A stretch of 64,000 bases of DNA from an uncultured Clostridium sp. (GTDB lineage Bacteria; Bacillota; Clostridia; Lachnospirales; Lachnospiraceae), in the NCBI GenBank assembly GCA_900538475.1, contig UPYT01000020.1, forward strand, positions 1 to 64,000. Direction: 5' to 3'. Both the position numbers and the translations under genes were made by a program. Under the pieces are notes generated by a model. It had not been told where the DNA came from. It was given only the letters and a program-made list of their open reading frames with translations, and searched no databases. Positions within the stretch are counted from its first letter, which is position 1, and each line of letters opens with the position of its first letter. Shown here piece by piece: positions 8,955 through 17,122 of the stretch.

Positions 8955-9808
8955 TATAATTCCACCTCCCTAGCGCGCAGCGTCTTTGAAAGTAAGGTAC
9001 TGCAAAGAAAAATAGCCAGTGTAAATACAATTGCTATGGCCTGACCATATCCTGCTTTATTATATACAAACAGATTATTATAAATAAGCATGGCAATCGT
9101 TTCTGAGGATCGTCCCGGACCTCCGCCCGTAGCCGCCATAGGATAATCAAAGACCTTCATTCCCCATGCCAACAGCAATGTAAAATTGGCTGTAATGGCC
9201 GGACCAATTAAAGGAAGAGTAATGTTGGTAAATTTTTTCCATCTGGAACAACCCTCAATATCAGCTGCCTCATAATAATCCTTAGATACACCCTGAATCG
9301 CCGCAATATACACTACCATGCAGTATCCTGCATCTCTCCAAACAGAAATAATCGCCAATCCTACCATTACCCATGTTGTACTTCCTAAGGGACTGGGAAT
9401 TCCTGTAAATTCATAAAGGACATCACTATATACATATCTCCAGATGTATGAAGACAATACAAGGCTTAAACAATAGGGTACAAAAATACAGGTTCTCAGT
9501 ACACTGTTCAGCCTTGAGGTTTTTGAAATCATCAATGCAAATAAAAGTCCCAGAAAATTAGAGAAGAACATGGTCAATGCTGTGAATATCAGGGTATTCT
9601 TTGTAGCATTCCATACATTGGCATCCTTAAAAATTTTCAGATAATTGGTGATTCCATTAAATGTCTTTACTGGGCTTAAACCGTCCCATTTTGTAAAAGA
9701 TATGGGAAAGCCCTGTAAAAATGGATATACAACAAATACAAGAAACAGAATCATTGCCGGTAAAATAAACGTAAACTCCTGTATCCTCTTTTTATAATTG
9801 TGTTTCAT
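8954..9808 (-). CDS. Carbohydrate ABC transporter permease (MalF/UgpA type)
   Basis: A 284-residue inner-membrane protein with six helices and the EAA motif YYEAADIEGCSRWKKFTNIT. The N-terminal part FILPAMILFLVFVVYPFLQG is typical for UgpA/LacF-like subunits. It forms the transmembrane channel with the following permease and takes substrate from the lipoprotein encoded just upstream. The substrate cannot be read from sequence; the co-encoded esterase suggests an acylated or uronic acid-containing oligosaccharide. Confidence 0.94.
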   Translation of the reverse strand: MKHNYKKRIQEFTFILPAMILFLVFVVYPFLQGFPISFTKWDGLSPVKTFNGITNYLKIFKDANVWNATKNTLIFTALTMFFSNFLGLLFALMISKTSRLNSVLRTCIFVPYCLSLVLSSYIWRYVYSDVLYEFTGIPSPLGSTTWVMVGLAIISVWRDAGYCMVVYIAAIQGVSKDYYEAADIEGCSRWKKFTNITLPLIGPAITANFTLLLAWGMKVFDYPMAATGGGPGRSSETIAMLIYNNLFVYNKAGYGQAIAIVFTLAIFLCSTLLSKTLRAREVEL

Positions 9809-9893
9809 TCCTTCACTCCTTCTTGCTTATATGAAAATGCAGGACACCGGCGAAATATGGTGCCCGGTGTCCTGCTTCTTCAATCCTTATTCT

Positions 9894-11246
9894 TTATTCA
9901 CGAATGGTTTCCATCTCTGCATCAATTTCCTTTATCAAGGATGGGACATCTCTTTCAGAATCATCCAGTGTCACAAAATACTGAAGTTTTGTCCGGAAAG
10001 CTGTAGAGAACTCAGACGTATAATCCGGTACCAGGCCCTTAGGAACAATTTTTCCAGAATCAATATAGGATTTGATTTCCTGGATAAATGCATCTGCATC
10101 ATCAGTAGAAACATTTGTATTGCTGGACATTAATTTTGCTGTTTTCATCCAGATTTCAGATGCTTCGTCTGTTGCAAAGAAATTCAGCAGTTCTCTTACT
10201 TCTGCTTCATGCTCTGTTGTCTCTGAAACAATAAACACATCATCGATACCAATCCATAACTTTGCATCTTCCGGGTTATCTGACCAAGGAAGTGGGAACA
10301 TACCAAAGTTTCCATCCGGACTTGCTGCCAGCACGTCTCCCATCAACCATCCGCCATTGATATACATTGGACGTTGTCCTGCTGCAAAATTCTGAATTCC
10401 CTGTGCCTGATCCACTGCGGAATCTCCGGCATCCTTATAAGATGCCATTTTAGAGAACATTTCAAAAGCATCTGCAACAATGGGATTATCAACCAGGTTT
10501 GCCTCTCCATTCTGGGACTTCAGCCACACCTGCTCATTTCCTGTTGCAGCTGCCATGGATGTAAAAAATGCATCCATCTCATGAAATACACCATGAATGA
10601 AATTATATGGATGTACCATCGGATAAATACCTGCTTCCATAAAGGTATCACAGACTTTGAAGAACTCATCCCTTGTTGTCGGAACCTCTAATCCATATTC
10701 CTCAAACATATCTTTATTATAGAAAACAGCTTTTACCTGTCCATCGATCGGGAAACCATATACGCCGCCATTTAAAGTACACTCATCCTTCAATACATCC
10801 AACGTATTTTCAAAACATTCCCAGTCTTTAATATCTTTAAAATAGCCTGCCTCCACAAACTCAGTCATGGTCTGCGGCTTTCCAAACATGATATCCGGTG
10901 CTTCTCCTGCTGCAATATAGTTTTTGTAGGTTGCAATATAAGAGGAAGAATTTACATTTTCAATATCAACCGTAATGTTTGGATGGCTCTCTTTAAACAC
11001 GGCTAACATTTCGTCCAGAGCATCTCTCTTTGTCTGCTCTCCCATATAATGTACCAGACGAATAGTAACCGGTTCCTCCGAAGATGCACTTTCTTCAGCG
11101 GAAGACGCCTCCACCGCAGCTGCACTGGTCGCATCCTGTTTTGCTTCTGCAGAAGTTTCTTTTGCCGAACCTCCGCCGCAGGCAGTTAATCCTGCAGCCA
11201 TTGCTGCTCCTAACAGGATTGAAGTTGCTTGTTTCCACTTTTTCAT
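9894..11246 (-). CDS. Extracellular solute-binding lipoprotein (family 1, sugar)
   Basis: About 450 residues, starting with MKKWKQATSILLGAAMAAGL and lipobox LTAC, then a Gly/Ser/Ala/Glu-rich linker and a type 1 periplasmic-binding fold. I chose the ATG at 11246 because GGAGGATCATT precedes it; the in-frame start at 11273 would put nine extra residues before a normal signal peptide. As first gene of the operon it captures the sugar for the two permeases. Upstream on the minus strand are TTGAAA (11312-11317) and an AT-rich TATAAT-like box, a plausible but not consensus promoter. Confidence 0.93.
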   Translation of the reverse strand: MKKWKQATSILLGAAMAAGLTACGGGSAKETSAEAKQDATSAAAVEASSAEESASSEEPVTIRLVHYMGEQTKRDALDEMLAVFKESHPNITVDIENVNSSSYIATYKNYIAAGEAPDIMFGKPQTMTEFVEAGYFKDIKDWECFENTLDVLKDECTLNGGVYGFPIDGQVKAVFYNKDMFEEYGLEVPTTRDEFFKVCDTFMEAGIYPMVHPYNFIHGVFHEMDAFFTSMAAATGNEQVWLKSQNGEANLVDNPIVADAFEMFSKMASYKDAGDSAVDQAQGIQNFAAGQRPMYINGGWLMGDVLAASPDGNFGMFPLPWSDNPEDAKLWIGIDDVFIVSETTEHEAEVRELLNFFATDEASEIWMKTAKLMSSNTNVSTDDADAFIQEIKSYIDSGKIVPKGLVPDYTSEFSTAFRTKLQYFVTLDDSERDVPSLIKEIDAEMETIRE

Positions 11247-11434
11247 AATGATCCTCCTTTGCTTTGTTTTCACGCAATTACTATGGTTTTATTATAATAA
11301 AACGGTGATTATTTCAAAATATTGTTTTTTTGTCCTTATATAGTAGTTTTTTGTCTTATTTCTAATAATTTGCATGAAAGAGCAAAAAATTTCTTTCTTT
11401 TTTTATTTATTATGAATAAAACTAGTTTTTTCTA

Positions 11435-11484
11435 TAAAAAAAAGCTTGAAAAAGTGTATTCGTTTCCATACACCTTTCCAAGCT
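11435..11484 (-). terminator. Intrinsic terminator of the cation exchanger gene
   Basis: On the minus strand AGCTTGG...GTGTATGG pairs with TACAC...CAAGCT (11443-11484), followed by eight T. It lies 28 bp after the stop of the exchanger gene. Confidence 0.8.
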
Positions 11485-11511
11485 CTGATTATCTATTCTT
11501 TTCCAGCCCTA

Positions 11512-12447
11512 TTATCCCATCATCAAATATGCAAAGTATGCGGCGTAACACACCAACATAATAATTCCGTGACTTCTTACCAGCTTTTTCTTACCAGCTA
11601 CGCAGACAAGAAGAAGCACTCCTGCGCCAATGGCAACTGCCGTATCAATCACAAAATTCGGTGCAAACTCAACCGGAAGAATTAACGCCGCCGTTCCCAC
11701 AACAAACAGAATATTGAAAATATTGCTTCCTACGATATTTCCGATTGCAATATCTGCCTTTCCCTTGATTGCTGCAGAAACAGAGGTAAACAACTCCGGC
11801 AGAGAAGTTCCAAGAGCCACAATCGTCAGTCCGATAAAACGCTCGCTTAAGCCTGCTGCTTTGGCAATCGCTGTTGCTGCATCTACCGTCACATCGCTTC
11901 CCAGAACAATCAGCACCAGTCCTACAATCGACAAAAGCACCAGCTTCCAGAACGGCTTTGCCTCCTCTGTTTCAACTACCTCCTGCTTATCTCGCATAGC
12001 CATTACAAAAAGATATCCCAGATACATTAAAAACAGAACCCAGAGAATCACGCCTTCCATAAAGCTTACCTGATTTCCTGTATAGCCCAGCGCCAGCAGC
12101 ACTGCTGTGATAAACAGCATCCAGGGGATCTCATAGCGGATTGTAGATTTCGCCACCGCTACAGAAACAATCGCAGAAGTAATTCCAAGGATAATCAAAA
12201 TATTTAAAATATTACTTCCTACGATGTTTCCGATTGTAATCTCTGCACTGCCCTTCAAGGCTGCAGTAATGCTGACTGCCGCCTCCGGCGCGCTGGTTCC
12301 CATTGCCACAATCGTCAGACCAATCACCAGCTGAGGCACGCCAAGCTTATCTGCAATACCGGAAGAACCGTCCACAAACCAGTCGGCACCTTTTACCAAC
12401 ATAAAAAATCCCAGCGCCAGCAGCAATAACTGAATTACCATTTCCAT
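11512..12447 (-). CDS. Calcium/sodium antiporter (CaCA family)
   Basis: The 311-residue membrane protein has ten to eleven helices and the two alpha repeats of the CaCA superfamily: MGTSAPEAAVSI with IGNIVGSNILNIL in the first half, and LGTSLPELFTSV with IGNIVGSNIFNIL in the second. The acidic residues in SAPE and SLPE bind the cation. The length fits YrbG-like exchangers. The upstream leader carries a yybP-ykoY riboswitch, which senses Mn2+, so this transporter may export manganese as well as or instead of calcium. Confidence 0.93.
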   Translation of the reverse strand: MEMVIQLLLLALGFFMLVKGADWFVDGSSGIADKLGVPQLVIGLTIVAMGTSAPEAAVSITAALKGSAEITIGNIVGSNILNILIILGITSAIVSVAVAKSTIRYEIPWMLFITAVLLALGYTGNQVSFMEGVILWVLFLMYLGYLFVMAMRDKQEVVETEEAKPFWKLVLLSIVGLVLIVLGSDVTVDAATAIAKAAGLSERFIGLTIVALGTSLPELFTSVSAAIKGKADIAIGNIVGSNIFNILFVVGTAALILPVEFAPNFVIDTAVAIGAGVLLLVCVAGKKKLVRSHGIIMLVCYAAYFAYLMMG

Positions 12448-12508
12448 CTCATTTCCTCCTCGTTTTCCATCGAATTTTCTGGTTTCTGCAGAGTTCTCAC
12501 TTTTTTAT

Positions 12509-12533
12509 TTCATAGGACGTAATTTCCTATGAA
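12509..12533. repeat. CATAGGA hairpin, copy 2 of 3
   Basis: The arms TTCATAGGA (12509-12517) and TCCTATGAA (12525-12533) are flanked by six T on the left and an A run on the right, giving a bidirectional terminator-like hairpin. It lies between the riboswitch terminator and the exchanger gene and resembles the hairpins at 73-103 and 46047-46075. Confidence 0.7.
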
Positions 12534-12534
12534 T

Positions 12535-12618
12535 AAAAAAAGCGAGTCCCTCTGCTGAAATCAAGCCGGAAGCACTGCTGTGCAGTGTCTCCACGCTCTC
12601 TTCCAACAAAAGTCTCGC
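12535..12618 (-). terminator. Riboswitch expression platform (regulated terminator)
   Basis: On the minus strand GCGAG (12614-12618), which is also the 3' strand of aptamer helix P1, can pair with CTCGC (12542-12546), which is followed by seven T (12535-12541). Aptamer folding and termination therefore compete for the same bases. This is the expected layout for an ON switch in which metal binding frees transcription. Confidence 0.7.
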
Positions 12619-12716
12619 TGCTTCGTTACGAACCGGAGCTTCCTTTGAATTCTCAGGAATAACTCGTACTGACGGCTTCGCAAACACCTGAAACCAGGTG
12701 CCAACTACTCCCTTTT
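12606..12716 (-). ncRNA. yybP-ykoY manganese riboswitch aptamer
   Basis: Read on the minus strand, the element has the conserved blocks in order: AAAAGGGAGTAG, then GAAGCCGTCAGTACGAG, then AGCTCCGGTTCG, then AGCGAGACTTTT. They line up with the known aptamer blocks GGGGAGUAG, AAAGUCGUCAAUUCG, CUCACCGGCUUUG and AGCAAGACCUUU. The yybP-ykoY family binds Mn2+ and controls metal transporters. The downstream gene is a CaCA exchanger 158 bp away. A short open reading frame over this stretch (12505-12729) is explained by the RNA. Confidence 0.87.
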
Positions 12717-12794
12717 CTATGTTCAACACTATATCAGAATTTTCCTTTTCTGGCTACACCCGCCCCTGCATTTTAACACTTTCTTAACGCGTTT

Positions 12795-15092
12795 TTACAA
12801 TCCTTCTACCTCAACCAGATTGGTATGCTGAGGATTTCCCTTTGCATACGGCGTCGGATGCAACGAAGTCAGCACATTGATGGATCCGCCCAGATCCGTT
12901 CCTGTTTTATCGGGACGATACCAGGCCCCCTGGGACAGGGCTGTTACTCCACGCATAATCCGATCTGTAATTTTTACTGGAATCCTTATCTGCCCCCTGT
13001 CATTTCGCACCAGAACCATCTGACCGTCTCTCAGTCCCCGGGCCGCAGCGTCCTCTGCATGCATCCAGAGCTGCTGGGGATCCAGACTGTGCATCGCCTT
13101 GTTATTATCATGAATACTGTGGCAGCGGCGCTTTGTATGCCATCCAATCAGCTGAAGCGGATATTTTTCTGTCAGAGGATCCGAAGGCCCTTCCGGCGGC
13201 TCCACATATCTGGGAATTGCCGGAACAAACTCCCGGTATCTGGTTTCATAAATCTTTCTGGAAAAAATCTCAATCCGGCCGCTCTCTGTCGGGAAGGGAT
13301 AATGCTCCGGATCCTGACGTTCTTTTTCAAAGGCAATCACAGGAGCCGTTTTTTTGTAGCGGTAAATTCCCTCTCGCTTCAGAACCTCATACTCCGGAAG
13401 CTCAGTTTCCTTTTCCCTGAGCTGGTTATAGCAATATTCCAGCCACTGCCCAACCGTCCGCCCCTGGGTAAACGCTTCCCAAAGCCCCAGCCGCTCTGCT
13501 ACCTCAGACAGCCATTCGTACTCCTCTTTCCCCTCATACAGCGGTTCTATGACTTTATTATTAAAGCCGACAAAATTTCCTGTCTGCCATGGAAGGGTAA
13601 TATTTTCACATTCAAACATGGAAACTCCCGGAAGCAGAATATCTGCAAATTTTGCGCTGGCAGTCATAAACAGGTCACTGCAAACAATAAACTCACATTT
13701 CCTGGTATCCTTCAGGATTTCTGCTGTTCTGTTAATATCACTGTGCTGGTTGATCAGCGTATTTCCCGCCAGATTCAGGATCATTTTAATATCGCTGGAA
13801 AGATGCAGGTTTTCCGGTTCATCAGTTTTCTGGGAAGCCTTCTCCCCATCCATCTCCATCCCCGGTTCTCTGCCTGCCATATTTCCGCAGGAAACACCGT
13901 CCAGTCCATTCATCTCATGTCCCCGCTCAACTGCCTCTGTCCACAGAAATACAGGAATTTTCATTGGATACGGATTTTCCGGCATGGGAAATACCGGCTC
14001 TGCATGACGGGTACAGTCTGCCACACCGCTGGCCCAGCCGCCGCTGATTCCTACATTTCCTGTCATACAGGCCAGAAGAATTGCCCCCCGGGCGCTCTGC
14101 TCTCCGCAGGCATGACGCTGGGCTCCATAGCCCTGTATCAGTGCCCCCGGCCTTGCTGTGGCATACCGGACTGCCAGACTGCGAATGGTTTCAGCCGGAA
14201 CCCCGGTGATTGGCTCAGCCCACTCCGGCGTTTTTTCAATTCCGTCCTGCTCTCCTGTCAGCCAGGACAAATAACACTCTGACGGCTCCACACCATCCGG
14301 CATATGTTCTTTATCAAAGCCCAGACAACACCGATCCAGAAAATCCTGATCCTGCAGCCCTTCCTTTACAATCACATAGGCCATGGCATCCATCAGCGCA
14401 CTGTCTGTAGCAGGACGAAGAGGAATCCACTCTGCATCCAGCTGAAGCACCGTATCATTTTTCCGCGGATCTATGACAATAATCGGAATCCCCTTTTCCT
14501 TTGCCTTCTTTAAATAAAACATGGAATCACTGTCAAATTTTGTTTCTGCTGGATTATGTCCCCACAGAAGAATCAGGTTGGAATTCAGCCAGTCCTCTCT
14601 GCTGTTTCCTGTTTCACAGGTACCATACATCAGCGGCGTGGCCTGACGGATACAGGCTGTACTGTAAGAATTGTAATAATCCAGAAATCCGCCGTCCAGG
14701 TTTAAAAGACGTTTGGCCAGCTGATTTCCTCGGACCAGGGCGCTGACTCCTGTAGCATAGTTGACATACCTGGAGCCAGGACCGTAAGTATCGCGGATGC
14801 GGATCCATTCCCCGGCAATGATGTCCACTGCTTCCTGCCAGGAAATCCTCTCAAATTTTCCTTCTCCCCGTTCGCCAACCCGTTTCATAGGATATTTCAG
14901 CCGATCCTCACCTAAAAACGTTTTATGGTAGTTCATTCCCCGCACACAGGCCGCCATGGGAAATTCACAGCCGGCAGCTCTGGCCTCTTCCAGGCTTTCT
15001 GTTGTCAGCCGCTTAATCTGTCCGTCCTCCACATGGGCGTGGATCAGACAGCGTCCTCCACAGTTATTGCGTCCTGTTGTATGTATAATCAT
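12795..15092 (-). CDS. Molybdopterin oxidoreductase, DmsA-like, without partner subunits
   Basis: This 765-residue protein belongs to the DMSO reductase superfamily. The N-terminal iron-sulfur motif NCGGRC...AACVRG and DRLKYPMKRVG match DmsA-type enzymes. The middle holds LWGHNPAETKFDSDSMFY and a C-terminal molybdopterin dinucleotide-binding domain ends in GNPQHTNLVEVEGL. There is no Tat signal peptide, so it probably acts in the cytoplasm. No electron-transfer (DmsB) or membrane (DmsC) subunit and no cofactor gene is nearby, so substrate and electron donor are unknown. It overlaps the upstream pseudouridine synthase gene by 4 bp (ATGA). Confidence 0.88.
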   Translation of the reverse strand: MIIHTTGRNNCGGRCLIHAHVEDGQIKRLTTESLEEARAAGCEFPMAACVRGMNYHKTFLGEDRLKYPMKRVGERGEGKFERISWQEAVDIIAGEWIRIRDTYGPGSRYVNYATGVSALVRGNQLAKRLLNLDGGFLDYYNSYSTACIRQATPLMYGTCETGNSREDWLNSNLILLWGHNPAETKFDSDSMFYLKKAKEKGIPIIVIDPRKNDTVLQLDAEWIPLRPATDSALMDAMAYVIVKEGLQDQDFLDRCCLGFDKEHMPDGVEPSECYLSWLTGEQDGIEKTPEWAEPITGVPAETIRSLAVRYATARPGALIQGYGAQRHACGEQSARGAILLACMTGNVGISGGWASGVADCTRHAEPVFPMPENPYPMKIPVFLWTEAVERGHEMNGLDGVSCGNMAGREPGMEMDGEKASQKTDEPENLHLSSDIKMILNLAGNTLINQHSDINRTAEILKDTRKCEFIVCSDLFMTASAKFADILLPGVSMFECENITLPWQTGNFVGFNNKVIEPLYEGKEEYEWLSEVAERLGLWEAFTQGRTVGQWLEYCYNQLREKETELPEYEVLKREGIYRYKKTAPVIAFEKERQDPEHYPFPTESGRIEIFSRKIYETRYREFVPAIPRYVEPPEGPSDPLTEKYPLQLIGWHTKRRCHSIHDNNKAMHSLDPQQLWMHAEDAAARGLRDGQMVLVRNDRGQIRIPVKITDRIMRGVTALSQGAWYRPDKTGTDLGGSINVLTSLHPTPYAKGNPQHTNLVEVEGL

Positions 15093-15916
15093 TCTGTTTT
15101 TCCTTTCTTTTTCTCCAGGGTCTCTTCCTTCATCTTTAAAAATTCAGGAAAACAGGAAAATACAGCATTCTCCGGCAAATGGGAAAATGTCATGGTCTTC
15201 CCTGTTTCCGGATGGGTAAATGTCAGCTTCCACGCTGCCAGGGCAATCTGCTCCCTGCCCATCCGCCCGCTGTTTGTCTGTTCTCTGGACATCTGTCCGC
15301 TACCGCTCTCCCCACAGTTCATTTTTTTATCCATACCCGCAGCCAAAGCCGTTCCTCCAAACTGCGGATGGTAACGGTTATCTCCCCATAAAGGCAGTCC
15401 ATGACCAGCCATCTGCACCCGAATCTGATGATGGCGTCCTGTAAGCAGCTGTATTTCTGCCAGTGTCAACGTTCCATAAGGCTCAACCTCCCTTGTTTCC
15501 ACTGACCGGAAGATTAGTTCCGCAAGTTTTCCACCTTTTATCCCCTTATCCACAATTTTTGATGTGTTAGATTTTTCATCTTTCAACAAGTAATCCACAT
15601 ATTTGTCCACAGTATCCACAGGTTTTCCACAGACCACAGTAAGATATGTTTTTGACATTTTTCCAGCTGAAACCTGCGCACTTAACGCAGCTGCAGCCTT
15701 TTTTGTCTTGGCATAAACCATAACTCCACTTACAGGCTTATCTAATCTGTGGATAACTCCCACATAAGGTTCTCCTGATTTTGGGGAAAACTTGTGTATA
15801 TGACGCCGGATCTCACTAACCATATCCGCACCAAATCCACGGCTGGACTGAGACTCCAGTCCTACCGGCTTCCAAACCACAATCAAATCCCTGTCTTCAT
15901 ATAATACGTTCAGCAT
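15089..15916 (-). CDS. RluA-family pseudouridine synthase
   Basis: A 275-residue enzyme with the RluA catalytic motif GVIHRLDKPVSGVMVYAK (the aspartate attacks uridine) and the LLTGRHHQIRVQMA motif. It lacks an S4 domain. A Gly/Ser/Arg-rich insert (around residues 195-225, GESGSGQMSREQTNSGRMGR) interrupts the C-terminal half and is unusual for the family. The RNA target (tRNA or rRNA position) cannot be assigned. It is the upstream gene of a two-gene unit with the molybdoenzyme, although the pairing has no obvious functional logic. Confidence 0.9.
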   Translation of the reverse strand: MLNVLYEDRDLIVVWKPVGLESQSSRGFGADMVSEIRRHIHKFSPKSGEPYVGVIHRLDKPVSGVMVYAKTKKAAAALSAQVSAGKMSKTYLTVVCGKPVDTVDKYVDYLLKDEKSNTSKIVDKGIKGGKLAELIFRSVETREVEPYGTLTLAEIQLLTGRHHQIRVQMAGHGLPLWGDNRYHPQFGGTALAAGMDKKMNCGESGSGQMSREQTNSGRMGREQIALAAWKLTFTHPETGKTMTFSHLPENAVFSCFPEFLKMKEETLEKKKGKTE

Positions 15917-16073
15917 ATTTTCTTCCTTTCCGCCAAGGCGGTATCATTTGCAATAAATTTTTTCTCCAGACTTGCATTTTTCCCCCGCAGGGTGTATAGT
16001 ATATAAAATGATATGACATAGTTTTTAAAACTACATATAATAGTATTGATTATAACATAAAGGAGTGATTTCT

Positions 16074-16724
16074 ATGACACTGAAAATCAAAGATCCTGGA
16101 AGCGCCCTGACTCATTTTATTGCCATGATACTGGCTCTCGGCGCATCCTCTCCCCTGATTATCAAGGCAGCTCGGACCCCTGGATATACCCATGTGCTTC
16201 CGCTGGCTATTTTTATTACCAGCATGATTCTGCTGTATGCAGCCAGCACCATTTATCATACTCTGGATATTTCGCCAACGGTAAACCAGATTCTCAGAAA
16301 AGTTGACCACATGATGATTTTCATTCTGATTGCCGGAACCTATACACCTGTGTGCGTTCTTGTTCTGGGTGACAAAACCGGCTGGTCTCTGCTGGCTCTT
16401 GTATGGGGAATCGCCATTGCCGGAATGATCATCAATGCGCTCTGGATCACCTGTCCGAAATGGGTCTCTTCTCTTATTTATATCGCCATGGGATGGGTCT
16501 GTGTCCTGGCCTTTGGAAAAATCACTGCTGCGCTTCCAAAAAGCGCCTTTATCTGGCTTCTGACCGGAGGCATCATCTACACTGTAGGAGGGATTATTTA
16601 CGCCCTGAAGCTGCCAATTTTTAATGCCAGATTCAAATATTTTGGCTCCCATGAAATTTTTCATCTTTTCGTCATGGGAGGCAGCCTGTGTCATTATATT
16701 ATGATGTACGCATTTGTTGCCTGA
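16074..16724 (+). CDS. Hemolysin III family membrane protein (YqfA type)
   Basis: The 216-residue protein has seven hydrophobic helices and the HlyIII/PAQR motifs STIYHTL, VDHMMIFILIAGTYTP and HEIFHLFVMGGSLCHY, whose histidines and aspartate are proposed metal ligands. I chose the ATG at 16074, preceded by AAAGGAG; a GTG at 16065 overlaps that ribosome binding site. Despite the name, most bacterial members are not proven haemolysins. It is a single gene facing away from the RluA-type gene. Confidence 0.9.
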   Translation: MTLKIKDPGSALTHFIAMILALGASSPLIIKAARTPGYTHVLPLAIFITSMILLYAASTIYHTLDISPTVNQILRKVDHMMIFILIAGTYTPVCVLVLGDKTGWSLLALVWGIAIAGMIINALWITCPKWVSSLIYIAMGWVCVLAFGKITAALPKSAFIWLLTGGIIYTVGGIIYALKLPIFNARFKYFGSHEIFHLFVMGGSLCHYIMMYAFVA

Positions 16725-16750
16725 CCGCCTTCTCGCCCCGGCAGTTCTTC

Positions 16751-17026
16751 TCAGAAAGACTGCCGGGATTCTATTAGTTTCAGCTTCTCTGCCCTGCTCA
16801 GCTGCTTCACCGCCCATTCCCGCTGCATGGCCTGCTGCTTTGTATCAAAGGTTTCCCAGTAAACCAGAGCCACCGGACGGCGGCTTTTTGTATATTTCGC
16901 TCCCTTTCCCGCATTGTGGGCCTCCACCCGCGCTTCCAGGTGATTCGTCCATCCGCAGTAAAATGTCCCATCTGCGCAGCGAAGCAAATACATATAATTC
17001 TTTTCTTCCTGATTCTCACTGACCAT
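16751..17026 (-). CDS. GIY-YIG nuclease-like protein (YhbQ/UPF0213 type)
   Basis: A small protein of about 91 residues made of one GIY-YIG domain: NYMYLLRCADGTFYCGWTN at the N terminus, then the arginine helix LEARVEAHNAGKGAKYTKSR and EWAVKQLSRAEKLKLI. I prefer the ATG at 17026, behind GAGGAGG; an in-frame GTG at 17089 would add 21 charged residues. Stand-alone members are poorly understood and are proposed to act on DNA or RNA. It is separated from hlyIII by a short convergent intergenic space. Confidence 0.85.
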   Translation of the reverse strand: MVSENQEEKNYMYLLRCADGTFYCGWTNHLEARVEAHNAGKGAKYTKSRRPVALVYWETFDTKQQAMQREWAVKQLSRAEKLKLIESRQSF

Positions 17027-17122
17027 CTTTCTGGTTTCCTCCTCTCCAGACTCCTTCTGGCTTATCCTTCTGCCCGGACTTTCTTTCACGCTCAGCCAAT
17101 CCTCATTCCTTCCAGCCTCTTC

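Noticed and set aside
12505..12729. A 74-codon open frame upstream of the cation exchanger
   Set aside because: It coincides with the yybP-ykoY aptamer and its terminator, and the peptide matches nothing recognisable. The RNA explains the sequence.
12825..14282. A 485-codon open frame antisense to the molybdoenzyme gene
   Set aside because: The minus-strand molybdoenzyme has full family motifs. The antisense frame has low-complexity, cysteine- and proline-rich sequence with no domain.
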